A stretch of 64,000 bases of DNA from Bradyrhizobium diazoefficiens (GCF_016612535.1 NZ_JAENXS010000002.1:2728001-2792000); one strand, 5' to 3'. Positions 48,101 to 57,474 are shown, numbered from the stretch's first letter. A program made the numbers and translations. The notes: a model not told the origin generated them from the sequence alone.

Positions 48101-48347
48101 CGCCGTGTCGATCCCCGACCAGCGCAAGGGCGAGCGCATCGTGCTGCTGACGACGGAGAAGAACGCCGAGCGCAGCGCGATGCAGGCCCAGGCCAAGGCG
48201 ATCGGCGCGTCGGAGTTGACCGTTCCCGCAGCGATCATGGTGGTCGACAAGGTGCCGCTGCTCGGCACCGGCAAGACCGACTACGTCACGGCAACGACGA
48301 TGGCGCGCGAGCAGGCGACGGCAGCATCGGAGCGGGAAGTTGCGTGA
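45179..48347 (+). CDS. aas: Aas-type MFS/acyltransferase/acyl-ligase fusion, N-terminus missing
   Basis: Aas-type enzymes re-acylate lysophospholipid via an acyltransferase and an acyl-ACP synthetase, here fused to an LplT-like flippase. From the first usable codon (TTG 45186) 1053 residues remain: MFS helices beginning at KFAEIFAGGFAAAGFFLHSV (TM3-like; about the first 75 residues with TM1-TM2 are lost), a PlsC acyltransferase (APNHVSLIDGPLLHA, FPEGRITVSG; about 370-480) and an AMP-dependent ligase (VLFTSGSEGTPKGVVLSHRN, about 708; GVTETAPVLAM). A TAG stops the frame just upstream. No ribosome site precedes the TTG. The enzymatic domains look intact, so residual activity is possible. Confidence 0.85.
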
Positions 48348-49029
48348 CACGCAACCCACCGCCGTCGCACCAGCGCACGCGCTGTGCGACGGCGTGGTGC
48401 TGCTGCATGGCATCGGCGTCGGCTCCTGGACACTGAAGAAGCTGGATCGAGCGTTACAGCGTCGCGGCTTCGCGACGCTCAATCTCGACTATTCCAGCCG
48501 CAAGAAGCCGCTTGAGGCACTCGCGGAGGAGATCCACCCGCCGATCGCGGCATTCGCTGAACAATGCGGCGGCGCGATCCACTTCGTCGCCCACTCCATG
48601 GGCGGGCTGCTCACGCGAGTTTATCTTTCGAGACGACGTCCGGCGCGGCTCGGCCGCGTCGTGATGCTCGGCACGCCCAATGGCGGCAGCGAGGTCGCCG
48701 ATCTCCTGAAGGATCTTTCGATCTACCGCGCCGTTTTCGGCCCGGCAGGCTTGCAGCTTTCTACCACCCAGGACCCGGTGCTTGCCGACCTGCCGCTACC
48801 CGATTATGCGATCGGCGTCATCGCGGGATGCCGCACCATCGCGCCGATCGCCTCGGCCCTTGTGCTACCGCGACCCAATGACGGAAGGGTCTCCGTCGCG
48901 AGTACCAAACTCGCCGGCATAGCCGACCACACCATCGTCAAGGCGTCCCATACCCGACTGCCTCGCCATAACGTCGCGATCGGGCAGACGATCGCGTTTC
49001 TGCACGACGGCCGCTTCAGTTCGGCGTGA
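48340..49029 (+). CDS. Alpha/beta hydrolase, lipase-like
   Basis: 229 residues with an alpha/beta-hydrolase fold: the oxyanion region VVLLHGIGVGSWTLKKLD, the nucleophile elbow HFVAHSMGGLLTRVYL (Ser of AHSMGG), LGRVVMLGTPNGGSEVADLL, and a final His in ADHTIVKASHTRLPRHNVAI. The start TTG 48340 overlaps the end of aas, so it is likely cotranscribed and may act on lipids handled by Aas. No signal peptide is apparent. Confidence 0.75.
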   Translation: MRDTQPTAVAPAHALCDGVVLLHGIGVGSWTLKKLDRALQRRGFATLNLDYSSRKKPLEALAEEIHPPIAAFAEQCGGAIHFVAHSMGGLLTRVYLSRRRPARLGRVVMLGTPNGGSEVADLLKDLSIYRAVFGPAGLQLSTTQDPVLADLPLPDYAIGVIAGCRTIAPIASALVLPRPNDGRVSVASTKLAGIADHTIVKASHTRLPRHNVAIGQTIAFLHDGRFSSA

Positions 49030-49033
49030 CGGC

Positions 49034-50134
49034 TCACGCCGCCGTTCGCCGCTCCTGCGCATAGCGCACCAGGGCCACGAAGCGATAGATCCCGTGCACG
49101 AACTTGCCGTAGGGTATGGTGATGAACAGCGCGAACACCGCGCCGAGATGCAGCGCGAGCAGCGGGCCCATGGCCGCGGTCTCGCGCAGAACCAGAAGCA
49201 GCATTCCCGTGAGGCCGGTCAGGAACAGCATGGCGATGAAGCCGACGTCCATGCCGTAGCGGTTCTCGTCGAGCAGCTCATTCGCCCGGCGCGATTTGGC
49301 GACGAACAAACCGATCGACCCGACGATAAGGCCAATACCGCCGAGTGTGCCCAGCACCACGGGCAGGTCCCACAAAGGATACGGCGCCTCGCGGCCGAGG
49401 AGATAGTGATAGAGCGTGGCCACCGAGGTCGCTGCAAAGCACAGCAGGAAGCCATAGAACGTCAGATGATGGTAGAGCTTGCGCCGGTCGGTCGGCTTGT
49501 CGTCCTCGTTGTAGCAGCCGACGCCGCCGCCATGGAGATAGCGCAGCTCGCCGGCGTCGCGGATCGCCTGGAAGATCGAACCGCTATCGGCACGGCCGCC
49601 GATCGGCGTGCCGATGTCGCGCCAGAAGGCGCGGACGCTCATGACCAGCGCCAGGATCGCATAAAGAAAGGCGGCACTGAACAGCGCGGCCATCGCGTTG
49701 TGCGGCATCAGCTTGTAGAAAGCGCCGGGGCCGGTGTGGACGCCGAACAGCACGCTGCGGTCGTTGAGGGCCGCAAAGCCGAAGATGAAGGCAGCCATAC
49801 TGAGTGCGGCGATGATGCTGATGACGAGCCCGTTGCGCGTGAAGGCTCCCGACAGCGCCTGCGGCCATGCATAGGTCGCATAGGACTCGGCGCGTGCGAC
49901 GGCGAGCGTCTGCGGAACGTTGACGTTGAACTCGTGCGGCGGCGAGAACTGGCAGTCGACGTAGCAAGCGCCGCAGGAATGGCAGAGGTTGGCAAGATAG
50001 TTGAGATCGCCGTCGGAGAAGGCGCGCCGCATCTCCATCGCCGGGAACACCGCACACAATCCTTCGCAATAGCGGCAGGAATTGCAGACCGTCATCAGAC
50101 GGTCGGCTTCGTCGAGAATCCTAGTTCCGTGCAT
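49034..50134 (-). CDS. tcuB: TcuB-like membrane iron-sulfur electron-transfer protein
   Basis: 366 residues, partner of the flavoprotein TcuA. Two ferredoxin-like clusters at the N-terminus (CNSCRYCEGLCAVFP, about 17-31; CHSCGACYVDCQFSP, about 51-65), then about six transmembrane helices with His residues suited to haem or quinone work (YHHLTFYGFLLCFAAT; LLLVLRETAAMGPLLALHLG). It reoxidises the tricarballylate dehydrogenase and passes electrons to the quinone pool. The start ATG 50134 overlaps the end of tcuA by 14 bp. The substrate (tricarballylate or a related acid) is inferred from family. Confidence 0.9.
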   Translation of the reverse strand: MHGTRILDEADRLMTVCNSCRYCEGLCAVFPAMEMRRAFSDGDLNYLANLCHSCGACYVDCQFSPPHEFNVNVPQTLAVARAESYATYAWPQALSGAFTRNGLVISIIAALSMAAFIFGFAALNDRSVLFGVHTGPGAFYKLMPHNAMAALFSAAFLYAILALVMSVRAFWRDIGTPIGGRADSGSIFQAIRDAGELRYLHGGGVGCYNEDDKPTDRRKLYHHLTFYGFLLCFAATSVATLYHYLLGREAPYPLWDLPVVLGTLGGIGLIVGSIGLFVAKSRRANELLDENRYGMDVGFIAMLFLTGLTGMLLLVLRETAAMGPLLALHLGAVFALFITIPYGKFVHGIYRFVALVRYAQERRTAA

Positions 50135-51512
50135 GTTTCGCTGCTTCCCGTCCTGCGATCCGCCCGAACACGCTGCCGATGGTCATGCCCATGCCGGCCG
50201 CATAGCCCTTGCCGAGCACGTTGCCCGCCATGATCTCGCCGGCCGCGAACATGTTGGCCGACGGCTTGCCGTCAGCCATCAGCATACGCGACTCCTTGGT
50301 CACGCGCGTGCCGAGATAGGTGAAGGTGATGCCGGGCCGCACCGGATAGGCGAGATAAGGCGGCGTCTCGATCTGCCGTGCCCAATGGGTCTTCTCCGGC
50401 GTGACGCCTTCCGTGCGGCAATCGTCCAGAATGGTGTGATCGAAGGTGCCGGGCCGCACCGCGGCGTTGAATTCGGTAATGGTCTTTTCCAGCGCGGCCG
50501 GATCCAGCTCGAGCTTGCTGGCGAGCTCCGCCACCGTTTGCCCGGCGATCGGCGGAAACAGCGTCGGCATGAACGAGGTCACAACGGTCGAATCGAAGAT
50601 GATATAGGCGATCTGGTCGGGCTGCGCCGCGACCAGCCGGCCCCAGATCGCATAGCGCTTGGGCCAGATGTCCTCGCCTTCGTCATAGAAGCGCTGCGAA
50701 TGCTTGTTGACGACGATGCCGAACACGACGGAGTCATGACGCGTGATGATGCCGCCGTCGAATTTCGGCGCGCGGGCATCGATCGCAACAGCGTGGCACT
50801 GGGTGGGGTCGCCGACCTCCTGCACGCCCTTGTCCAGCAGCATCTTCAGGATCGAGCCGCGATTATAGGGCGTGCCGCGGATCAGAAAATTGTCGGCGGC
50901 CTCGCCCCAATACTGCTTCAACCATTCGATGTTGGCCTCGAAGCCGCCGGCAGCGGCGACCAGCGACGTCGCGCGGATCTCGGTCTCGCCGTTGATCGGC
51001 CGCTTGAGGCGCGCGGCGAGGAACATGCCGTCCTCGATCACGAGGTCGGTGACCTCGGCATCGTATTCGACGTCGACGCCGAGTTGCTCGGCGGTGAGAT
51101 AGAGCGCATTCAGCATCGCCCGGCCGCCGCCGAGGAAAAAGGAGTTGGTGCGACCAAGGCTCAGCGTGCCGCCGAGCGAGGGTTGCCAGCGCACGCCCTG
51201 CTCCACGATCCAGTTCAGGATGTCCTTGGACTCCCGGATCATGTGACGGGCGAGCACCTCGTCGGTCTGCCCGCCGGTGACACGCAGCAGATCCTCCCAG
51301 AATTCCTCCTCGGTATAGGGACCGGTTAGGATTTCGGTAGCGGCATCATGAGCGCATCGCATGTTGCGGGTGTGGCGGGTGTTGCCGCCGCGATAGAATT
51401 TTGGCGCGCCTTCGAGCACGAGCACGGAAGCGCCGCCGCGCCGGGCGCTGATCGCTGCGCACAGCGCCGCATTACCGCCGCCGATCACCAGCACATCGTA
51501 TTTGCCGCCCAT
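50121..51512 (-). CDS. tcuA: FAD-dependent tricarballylate dehydrogenase TcuA-like
   Basis: 463 residues, flavoprotein of the succinate-dehydrogenase/fumarate-reductase type. Dinucleotide-binding YDVLVIGGGNAALCAAISAR (about 5-24), VLEGAPKFYRGGNTRHTRN, the substrate-loop IYRGTPYNRG-like RGTPYNRGSILKMLLDKG, TSLVAAAGGFEANIEWLKQY and the FAD C-terminal block NMFAAGEIMAGNVLGKGYAA with GMGMTIGSVFGRIAGREAAK. The ATG at 51512 begins just before the Rossmann motif (a frame continues to 51545). Followed by tcuB, divergent from a GntR regulator. Confidence 0.88.
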   Translation of the reverse strand: MGGKYDVLVIGGGNAALCAAISARRGGASVLVLEGAPKFYRGGNTRHTRNMRCAHDAATEILTGPYTEEEFWEDLLRVTGGQTDEVLARHMIRESKDILNWIVEQGVRWQPSLGGTLSLGRTNSFFLGGGRAMLNALYLTAEQLGVDVEYDAEVTDLVIEDGMFLAARLKRPINGETEIRATSLVAAAGGFEANIEWLKQYWGEAADNFLIRGTPYNRGSILKMLLDKGVQEVGDPTQCHAVAIDARAPKFDGGIITRHDSVVFGIVVNKHSQRFYDEGEDIWPKRYAIWGRLVAAQPDQIAYIIFDSTVVTSFMPTLFPPIAGQTVAELASKLELDPAALEKTITEFNAAVRPGTFDHTILDDCRTEGVTPEKTHWARQIETPPYLAYPVRPGITFTYLGTRVTKESRMLMADGKPSANMFAAGEIMAGNVLGKGYAAGMGMTIGSVFGRIAGREAAKHARN

Positions 51513-51591
51513 GCCGTTTGTCCGATGCGACGAAGTTAGAGACATCCTGCGCGCCGGCGGTCCCGGTCAAGCCTGGCAGCCATTGCGCACG

Positions 51592-51603
51592 TTTGTATAC
51601 AAA
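51592..51603. promoter_or_regulatory. GntR-type palindrome between tcuA and the regulator
   Basis: TTTGTATACAAA is a perfect 12-bp palindrome, followed after one base by ATATACAAT which repeats the ATACAA half. TGTATACA-type symmetric sites are typical of FadR/FCD-type GntR regulators. It lies about 80 bp upstream of tcuA and about 65 bp upstream of the GntR gene, so it could control both. Confidence 0.5.
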
Positions 51604-51669
51604 GATATACAATAATCGCGCAAGCCGCATCTCTGCATGGGCAGGATGCGCTTTGCGGTCCGAGGAACC

Positions 51670-52353
51670 ATGGCCAGACGCCCGGCAAAGGCAGGCGGAT
51701 CGATCGCGCGCGGCGGCGGCGTGGCCCTGGGCGAAGCCGTGTTCCGCTCGCTCTGCGAGGCACTCCAGGCCGGCAGCTACCGGGCCGGCGATCGCCTCCG
51801 CGAGGAGGAGGTCGCGCAGCGGCTGAAGGTTAGCCGTACGCCGGTGCGCGAGGCCCTTGGCCGCCTTGCCGCACGCGGCTTCGTTGAGCCCGCCGGCGGC
51901 CGCGGGCTGATCGTACGCAACCTCGACATTTCAGAAGTGCTCGAGCTCTATGCCATGCGCGAGATCATGGAAGGCGCCGCCGCGCGCCTCGCCGCCGAGC
52001 ACGCATCTGCACCGGAGATCGATGCGCTCAGGGATGTCGAGCAAGCGTTAGTCGAGGCATCAGGGACCGATGTCGTCGAAATGGCAAGGCTCAACCGCGC
52101 CTTCCACGAGGCGATCTGCCGCGCCGCGCGCAACCGCTATCTCGACAACGCTTCGCGCGAATTGCAGGACTGGATCGCCCTGCTCGGTCCCACCACCTTC
52201 ACCGTGACGGCTCGGCCGACCACGAGCCATGGCGAGCATCAGGCCATCATCGAGGCGATCGCCGCGCGCGACGGCGACAAGGCCGAACAGCTCGCGCGCG
52301 CGCATATCCGCGAGGCGTTGCGCTGCCGGCTCAAGCTGTTGCAGAAGCAGTAG
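51670..52353 (+). CDS. GntR-family (FCD) regulator of tcuAB
   Basis: About 227 residues. The winged helix (GEAVFRSLCEALQAGSYRAG, LREEEVAQRLKVSRTPVREA, about 20-80) is followed by an FCD ligand-binding domain (LYAMREIMEGAAARLAAEHA; AFHEAICRAARNRYLDNASR; HREAL-like AHIREALRCRLKLLQ). The metal/ligand His and Asp residues of FCD domains seem present. Start ATG 51670; an in-frame ATG at 51637 lies 34 bp from the palindrome. Control of the divergent tcuAB operon is inferred from position. Confidence 0.9.
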   Translation: MARRPAKAGGSIARGGGVALGEAVFRSLCEALQAGSYRAGDRLREEEVAQRLKVSRTPVREALGRLAARGFVEPAGGRGLIVRNLDISEVLELYAMREIMEGAAARLAAEHASAPEIDALRDVEQALVEASGTDVVEMARLNRAFHEAICRAARNRYLDNASRELQDWIALLGPTTFTVTARPTTSHGEHQAIIEAIAARDGDKAEQLARAHIREALRCRLKLLQKQ

Positions 52354-52363
52354 AACGAGATCC

Positions 52364-52837
52364 TCACGCGACCACGTCCGCCGCGACCGCATTCAGAACT
52401 TCCCGCACGTCAGTCGGTTTGAGGCGCACCTGCAGGCCGCGCTGTCCGCCGTTGAGATAAACCTGGTCATGCGCGAGCGCGCTCTGCTCGATCACGGTGG
52501 TGACCTGCTTGCGCTGCCCGAATGGGCTGATGCCGCCGACTTTGTAGCCGGTGACGCGCTCGGCTTCAGGCGGCTTCATCATGTTCGCCGACTTGCCGCT
52601 CACGGCCGCGGCGAGCTTCTTCATCGAGACTTCCTGATCGGACGGAACGACCACGCAGACCGGCTTGCCGTCGACCTGCGCCATCAGCGTCTTCAAGACG
52701 CGCGCCGGATCCTCACCGAGCGCGGCAGCCGCCTGGAGGCCTATGCTCTCGGCGTCGGGATCGTAGTCGTAAGCGTGAACGGCGAAGGCAACGCCGGCGG
52801 CCGTGAGCGCGCGGGTGGCGGGCGTGACTTTGGACAT
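52364..52837 (-). CDS. ybaK: Cys-tRNA(Pro) deacylase YbaK
   Basis: 157 residues, YbaK/EbsC-type editing enzyme that clears Cys from tRNA-Pro. Family blocks are TPATRALTAAGVAFAVHAYD, ALGEDPARVLKTLMAQVDGK, VPSDQEVSMKKLAAAVSGKS, the VTGYKVGGISPFGQRKQVTT segment with the catalytic Lys-type residue, and VYLNGGQRGLQVRLKPTDV. Length matches the family. It stands alone on the minus strand, convergent with the GntR gene. Confidence 0.92.
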   Translation of the reverse strand: MSKVTPATRALTAAGVAFAVHAYDYDPDAESIGLQAAAALGEDPARVLKTLMAQVDGKPVCVVVPSDQEVSMKKLAAAVSGKSANMMKPPEAERVTGYKVGGISPFGQRKQVTTVIEQSALAHDQVYLNGGQRGLQVRLKPTDVREVLNAVAADVVA

Positions 52838-52963
52838 GGAGTACGTCTACCGCCGTCGTTGCGAGCGGCGAAGCCGGCGCGGTTGGTGATCATGCATTAA
52901 TACAGGTGTTTTGCCCGACGCCGCAAGCCGTTTTTCGGCAACGCCGAAATTCTTCAACCCATT

Positions 52964-52996
52964 CAACCCCGTTCTACTGTGCATGGGGTTGTTTTT
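52964..52996. terminator. Hairpin followed by T5 between ybaK and fdsA
   Basis: CAACCCC (52964-52970) and GGGGTTG (52985-52991) form a 7-bp stem with a 14-base loop; on the plus strand TTTTT follows. It lies just past the end of fdsA (which ends at 53006 on the minus strand) so it may terminate that operon or be a bidirectional hairpin, though the minus-strand transcript has no U-run after it. No plus-strand gene lies upstream. Confidence 0.35.
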
Positions 52997-53005
52997 CGCG
53001 GATTG

Positions 53006-55774
53006 CTATTCCGCGGCGTCGCGCATCTCCGCCCGTTCCGCGCGCGCCGCGCAGAACTTGAACTCCGGGATCTTGCCGAACGGGTCGAGCGCCGGATTGG
53101 TCAACAGGTTCGCCGCCGCTTCCGCGTAGCAGAACGGCATGAACACCATGTTCTCCGGCACATCACGGTCGGAGCGAACCTTGACCTCGACCGCACCGCG
53201 GCGGGTTTCGAGCCGAATGAAATCGCCGGGCGCGAGCTTCTTCCTGTGCATGTCCTTGGGTGACATGAAGGCGACCGCCTCCGGCTCGATCTGGTCGAGC
53301 ACCTGCGCGCGGCGGGTCATCGAGCCGGTGTGCCAGTGCTCCAGTACACGGCCGGTCGACAGCACCATCGGATATTCATCGTCGGGCACTTCGTCCGGAG
53401 GAATGACATGGGCGGGCACGATCTTGCCGCGGCCGCTCGCAGTCGGGAAGCCCGTGGTGAAGATGATCTCGTTGCCGGGCTTGTTCGGATCGTCGGCTGG
53501 ATAGGTCACCGCACCTTCTCGCACCAGCCGCTCCCAGCTGATGTTCTGCAGCGACGGCATCAGCTGCGCCATCTCGGTGTAGACCTCGCCGGGGCCGGCA
53601 TAATTCCACGGCAGGCCCATCCGCTTGCCGATCTCCTGGATGATCCAGAGATCCTGCCGCGCGTCGCCCGGCGGCTTGATCACCTGGCGCGCGAGCTGCA
53701 CGCGGCGGTCGGTGTTGGTGAAAGAACCTTCCTTCTCGGCGAAGGCCGAGGCCGGGAGGATGACGTCGGCATGAAACGCGGTCTCGGTGACGAAGAGATC
53801 CTGCACCACGAGATGATCGAGCATGGCGAGCGCCTGGCGCGCGTGCTGCAAATCGGGGTCGGACATCGCGGGATTCTCGCCCTCGATATACATGCCCTTG
53901 ATCTCGCCGGCATGGACCGCGTTCATGATCTCGACGACGGTGAGACCGCGGACGGGATCGAGCTCCTGCTGCCAGAGTTTTTCGAAGGCCCCGCGCATGT
54001 CGTCGCGGCCGACCGGCTGGTAGTCCGGCAGGAACATCGGGATCAGGCCGGCGTCGGAGGCGCCCTGCACGTTGTTCTGGCCGCGCAGCGGATGCAGGCC
54101 GGTGCCGGGACGGCCGACCTGGCCGGTGATCAGCGCCAGCGCAATCAGGCAGCGCGCATTGTCGGTGCCGTGGACATGCTGACTAATGCCCATGCCCCAG
54201 AAGATGATCGAGGATTTGGCGCGCGCGTAGGTTCGCGCGACTTCGCGGAGCGTCTGCGCCGGGACGCCGCAGATCGGCTCCATCTTCTCCGGCGTGAATT
54301 CCTTGATCTTCTCCTTGAGGTCTTCGAACCCCTCGGTGTAGCCGGCAATGTACTGATCGTCGGTCAGGCCTTCCGTGATGATCGTGTTGATCATCGCGTT
54401 CAGCATGGCGACGTCGGAACCGGGCTTGAACTGCAAATGCTTGGTCGCGTGACGCGACAGCGTCTGCCGGCGCGGATCAATCACGAACAGCTTTGCGCCA
54501 TTCTGCTTGACCGCGTTCTTGATGAAGGTCGCGGCGACCGGATGGTTCACGGTCGGGTTGGCGCCGATGACGATGATGACCTCGGCATCCATCGCGGCCG
54601 AGAACGGGGCCGACACCGCGCCCGAGCTCAGGCCTTCGAACAGCGCCGCGACCGACGAGGCGTGGCACAGACGGGTGCAGTGGTCGACATTGTTGGAGCC
54701 GAAGCCGGTGCGCACCAGCTTCTGGAACAGATAGGCCTCTTCGTTCGAGCCTTTAGCCGAGCCGAAGCCGGCCAGCGCCTTCACGCCTTTCTCGTCGCGG
54801 ATCTTGACGAGACCCTTGGCGGCGATATCGAGCGCTTCGTCCCAGCTCGCTTCACGGAAATGGGTGAAGGGGTTGGCGGGATCGACTCGGTCGTTGGAAT
54901 CTTTCTTCGCATTCGGCAGCCGCACCAGCGGCTTGGTCAGGCGATGCGGATGGTGGATGTAATCGAAGCCGAAGCGGCCCTTGACACACAGGCGATTGTG
55001 ATTGGCCGGGCCGTCGCGGCCTTCCGCATAGATCACCTTTTCGTCCTTGACCTCGTAGGTGACCTGGCAGCCGACCCCGCAGAACGGGCAGAGCGAATCC
55101 ACCTTCTTGTCTGCATAGGTGACGCGGGTCTGCTTGTCGTCGAGCATCACGGCCGGCATCAGCGCGCCGGTTGGACAGGCCTGGACGCATTCGCCGCAGG
55201 CCACGCAGGTGGACTCGCCCATGGGATCGTCGAAGTCGAACACGATCTTCGAACCATGATTGCGATAGGCCATGCCGATGACGTCGTTGACCTGGACCTC
55301 GCGGCAGGCGCGCACGCACAGGCCGCACTGGATGCAGGCATCGAGATTGACACGCATCGCCGGATGGCTGGCGTCGGTCTCCCAGCGCTCAGCGGCGGGG
55401 AAGCGGCTTTCGGTGACACCCGTGGTCTCGGCCCAGTGCCAGAATTTCGACTCCGGATCGTGCGACGTCTCGCGCACCGGCTGGTCGGCGACCAGCAGCT
55501 CCATCACCATCTTCTGCGCCGACACCGCGCGCGCGGACTCGGTCTTGACCTTCATGCCGACCGACGGGGTGCGTTTGCACGAGGCGGCAAGCACGCGCTC
55601 CCCCTCGATCTCGACCATGCAGGCGCGGCAATTGCCGTCGGGGCGATAGTCGGGCGCCGGTGAGTAGCACAGATGCGGGATCTCCCGGCCCTGACGTTTG
55701 GCGACTTGCCAGATCGTCTCGCCGGCTTTGGCCTCGACCTGCTTGCCATCAAGCTCGAAAGTAATTTTGGTCAT
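53006..55774 (-). CDS. fdsA: NAD-dependent formate dehydrogenase alpha subunit (molybdopterin)
   Basis: 922-residue catalytic subunit oxidising formate to CO2. It has an N-terminal [2Fe-2S] domain (CYSPAPDYRPDGNCRACMVE), a His-ligated and two ferredoxin-type clusters (NLDACIQCGLCVRACREVQV; CVACGECVQACPTGAL), then the bis-MGD domain (LCPFCGVGCQVTYEV for a [4Fe-4S]). The probable catalytic Cys is near residue 370 in CTRLCHASSVAALFEG, where selenocysteine sits in some homologues; here it is a Cys. The start overlaps fdsB by four bases (ATGA). Cytoplasmic, NAD-linked through FdsB. It requires FdhD and Mo-cofactor genes found at 59.9-63.4 kb. Confidence 0.95.
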   Translation of the reverse strand: MTKITFELDGKQVEAKAGETIWQVAKRQGREIPHLCYSPAPDYRPDGNCRACMVEIEGERVLAASCKRTPSVGMKVKTESARAVSAQKMVMELLVADQPVRETSHDPESKFWHWAETTGVTESRFPAAERWETDASHPAMRVNLDACIQCGLCVRACREVQVNDVIGMAYRNHGSKIVFDFDDPMGESTCVACGECVQACPTGALMPAVMLDDKQTRVTYADKKVDSLCPFCGVGCQVTYEVKDEKVIYAEGRDGPANHNRLCVKGRFGFDYIHHPHRLTKPLVRLPNAKKDSNDRVDPANPFTHFREASWDEALDIAAKGLVKIRDEKGVKALAGFGSAKGSNEEAYLFQKLVRTGFGSNNVDHCTRLCHASSVAALFEGLSSGAVSAPFSAAMDAEVIIVIGANPTVNHPVAATFIKNAVKQNGAKLFVIDPRRQTLSRHATKHLQFKPGSDVAMLNAMINTIITEGLTDDQYIAGYTEGFEDLKEKIKEFTPEKMEPICGVPAQTLREVARTYARAKSSIIFWGMGISQHVHGTDNARCLIALALITGQVGRPGTGLHPLRGQNNVQGASDAGLIPMFLPDYQPVGRDDMRGAFEKLWQQELDPVRGLTVVEIMNAVHAGEIKGMYIEGENPAMSDPDLQHARQALAMLDHLVVQDLFVTETAFHADVILPASAFAEKEGSFTNTDRRVQLARQVIKPPGDARQDLWIIQEIGKRMGLPWNYAGPGEVYTEMAQLMPSLQNISWERLVREGAVTYPADDPNKPGNEIIFTTGFPTASGRGKIVPAHVIPPDEVPDDEYPMVLSTGRVLEHWHTGSMTRRAQVLDQIEPEAVAFMSPKDMHRKKLAPGDFIRLETRRGAVEVKVRSDRDVPENMVFMPFCYAEAAANLLTNPALDPFGKIPEFKFCAARAERAEMRDAAE

Positions 55775-57474
55775 TCAGCCGCTTCCTTGAACTCATCAGG
55801 GAAATATTTGATCACGGAGGACAGCGGATTCGATGCCGCCTGTCCGAGCCCGCAGATCGAGGCATCACGCATCGCCTGGCTCAATTCCTCTAGGAGTGCG
55901 CGGTTCCAGACCGGCTTCTGCATCAGAAGCGTCGCCTTCTGGGTTCCGACGCGGCACGGCGTGCACTGGCCGCAGCTCTCGTCCTCGAAGAACTTCATCA
56001 GGTTGAGTGCCGCTGCGCGCACGCTGTCATCTCGCGACAGAATCACGATCGCCGCCGAGCCGATGAAACAGCCGTATTTCTCCAGTGTGCCGAAATCGAG
56101 CGGGATGTCGTCCATCGACGCCGGCAGGATGCCGCCGGACGCGCCGCCCGGCAGATAAGCGTAGAAGGAGTGGCCGTCGGCCATGCCGCCGCAATATTCG
56201 TCGATCAGCTCCCGCACGGTGATGCCGGCGGGCGCGAGCTTCATGCCGGGATTCTTGACGCGGCCCGAGACCGAGAAGCTGCGCAGGCCGTGACGTTCAT
56301 GCCGGCCGTTGCCCTTCCACCAGTCGGCGCCCTTCTCGACGATGTCGCGCACCCACCACAGCGTCTCGATATTGTTGATGAGCGTCGGCAGGCCGAACAG
56401 GCCGACCTGGAACGGATAAGGCGGTTTGTGCCGGGGCAGGCCGCGCTTGCCCTCGATGCTTTCGAGCAGCGAGGACTCTTCTCCGCAGATATAGGCGCCG
56501 GCACCACGCCGCATGTGCAGCGTCGGACCGCCTGCCGGGAGTTTCGCGATCTCGCGTTCGAGAATCTCTCGCGAGGCCGGATATTCGTCGCGCAGATAGA
56601 TGTAGACGTCGGACGCCTGCACCACGTGCGCGCCGATCAGCATGCCCTCGATGAAGCGGTGCGGATCGCTTTCGAGATAGACGCGGTCTTTGAACGTGCC
56701 GGGCTCACCCTCGTCGCCGTTGATTGCCATCAGCCGCGGACCGGGCTCGCCGAGCACCGCGCGCCATTTGCGTCCCGTCGGAAAGCCGGCGCCGCCGAGG
56801 CCACGCAGCGAGGCGTCGTCGAGCGCCTTCAGAAGATCGTCCTGCGGCAAGTCGCCGGAGCGCGCGCGGTTAAGCAGCTTGTAGCCACCACCGGCGACAT
56901 AGGCGTCGTAGTCGATATATTTAGGCAGATGCGCGTGGGTCTCCCCGGCGTTGGCGGCCGCCATCACATTGGCGACGGTGGCGTGGTCGACGAAGTTGTG
57001 TCCGACTTCCGCGGCCGGCGCGGTGTCGCAGCGGCCGACGCAGGGCGCGCGCACCACGCGGATGCCGGGCCCCGATGAGTTCTGCAGATCCTCGAGCAGC
57101 TTCTCACCACCGAGCATCGCGCAGGTCAGCGAATCGCAGACGCGGATGGTGAGCGGCGCGATATCAGGTTCGCCCTCCTTCACGATGTCGAAATGCGCGT
57201 AGAAGGTCGCGGTCTCGAACACTTCGGCAAAGGCGAGCTTCATCTCGTCGGCCAGCGCGGCGAGATGCGCAGCCGAGATCTGGCGATATTTGTCCTGGAT
57301 CAGATGTAGATATTCGATCAGGAGATCGCGCCGTCGCGGCCTGTCGCCGAGCAATTGCTCGATCTCATGCGCGGCGGTGGGGTCGACCTGCCGGCCCTTC
57401 GGGGTGGCCTTGGCGCGCTTGCGCCCCTCGCCCGGATGTTCGAATTCGCGAACCTTATGGACGTCGTGACTCAT
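55771..57474 (-). CDS. fdsB: Formate dehydrogenase beta subunit, NuoE-NuoF fusion
   Basis: 567 residues from ATG 57474. The N-terminal part (about 60-175) is a NuoE-like thioredoxin-fold [2Fe-2S] domain (ETATFYAHFDIVK, RVCDSLTCAMLGG, APCVGRCDTAPAAE) and the rest is NuoF-like, with NADH/FMN sites (LRGLGGAGFPTGRKWRAVLG, AINGDEGEPGTFKDR, GAGAYICGEESSLLESIEGK) and a [4Fe-4S] cluster (ESCGQCTPCRVGT). So FdsG is fused to FdsB, as in some methylotroph formate dehydrogenases. It overlaps fdsA by ATGA. A longer frame to 57573 lacks support. Confidence 0.93.
   Translation of the reverse strand: MSHDVHKVREFEHPGEGRKRAKATPKGRQVDPTAAHEIEQLLGDRPRRRDLLIEYLHLIQDKYRQISAAHLAALADEMKLAFAEVFETATFYAHFDIVKEGEPDIAPLTIRVCDSLTCAMLGGEKLLEDLQNSSGPGIRVVRAPCVGRCDTAPAAEVGHNFVDHATVANVMAAANAGETHAHLPKYIDYDAYVAGGGYKLLNRARSGDLPQDDLLKALDDASLRGLGGAGFPTGRKWRAVLGEPGPRLMAINGDEGEPGTFKDRVYLESDPHRFIEGMLIGAHVVQASDVYIYLRDEYPASREILEREIAKLPAGGPTLHMRRGAGAYICGEESSLLESIEGKRGLPRHKPPYPFQVGLFGLPTLINNIETLWWVRDIVEKGADWWKGNGRHERHGLRSFSVSGRVKNPGMKLAPAGITVRELIDEYCGGMADGHSFYAYLPGGASGGILPASMDDIPLDFGTLEKYGCFIGSAAIVILSRDDSVRAAALNLMKFFEDESCGQCTPCRVGTQKATLLMQKPVWNRALLEELSQAMRDASICGLGQAASNPLSSVIKYFPDEFKEAAE

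Noticed and set aside
52838..52900. Possible scattered extragenic repeat (CGTTGCGAGCGGCGAAG-like) upstream of ybaK
   Set aside because: Only one weak copy here; not enough to call a repeat family from this window.
53330..55663. 777-codon plus-strand frame opposite fdsA
   Set aside because: Shadow of the formate dehydrogenase gene, which has all cofactor motifs.
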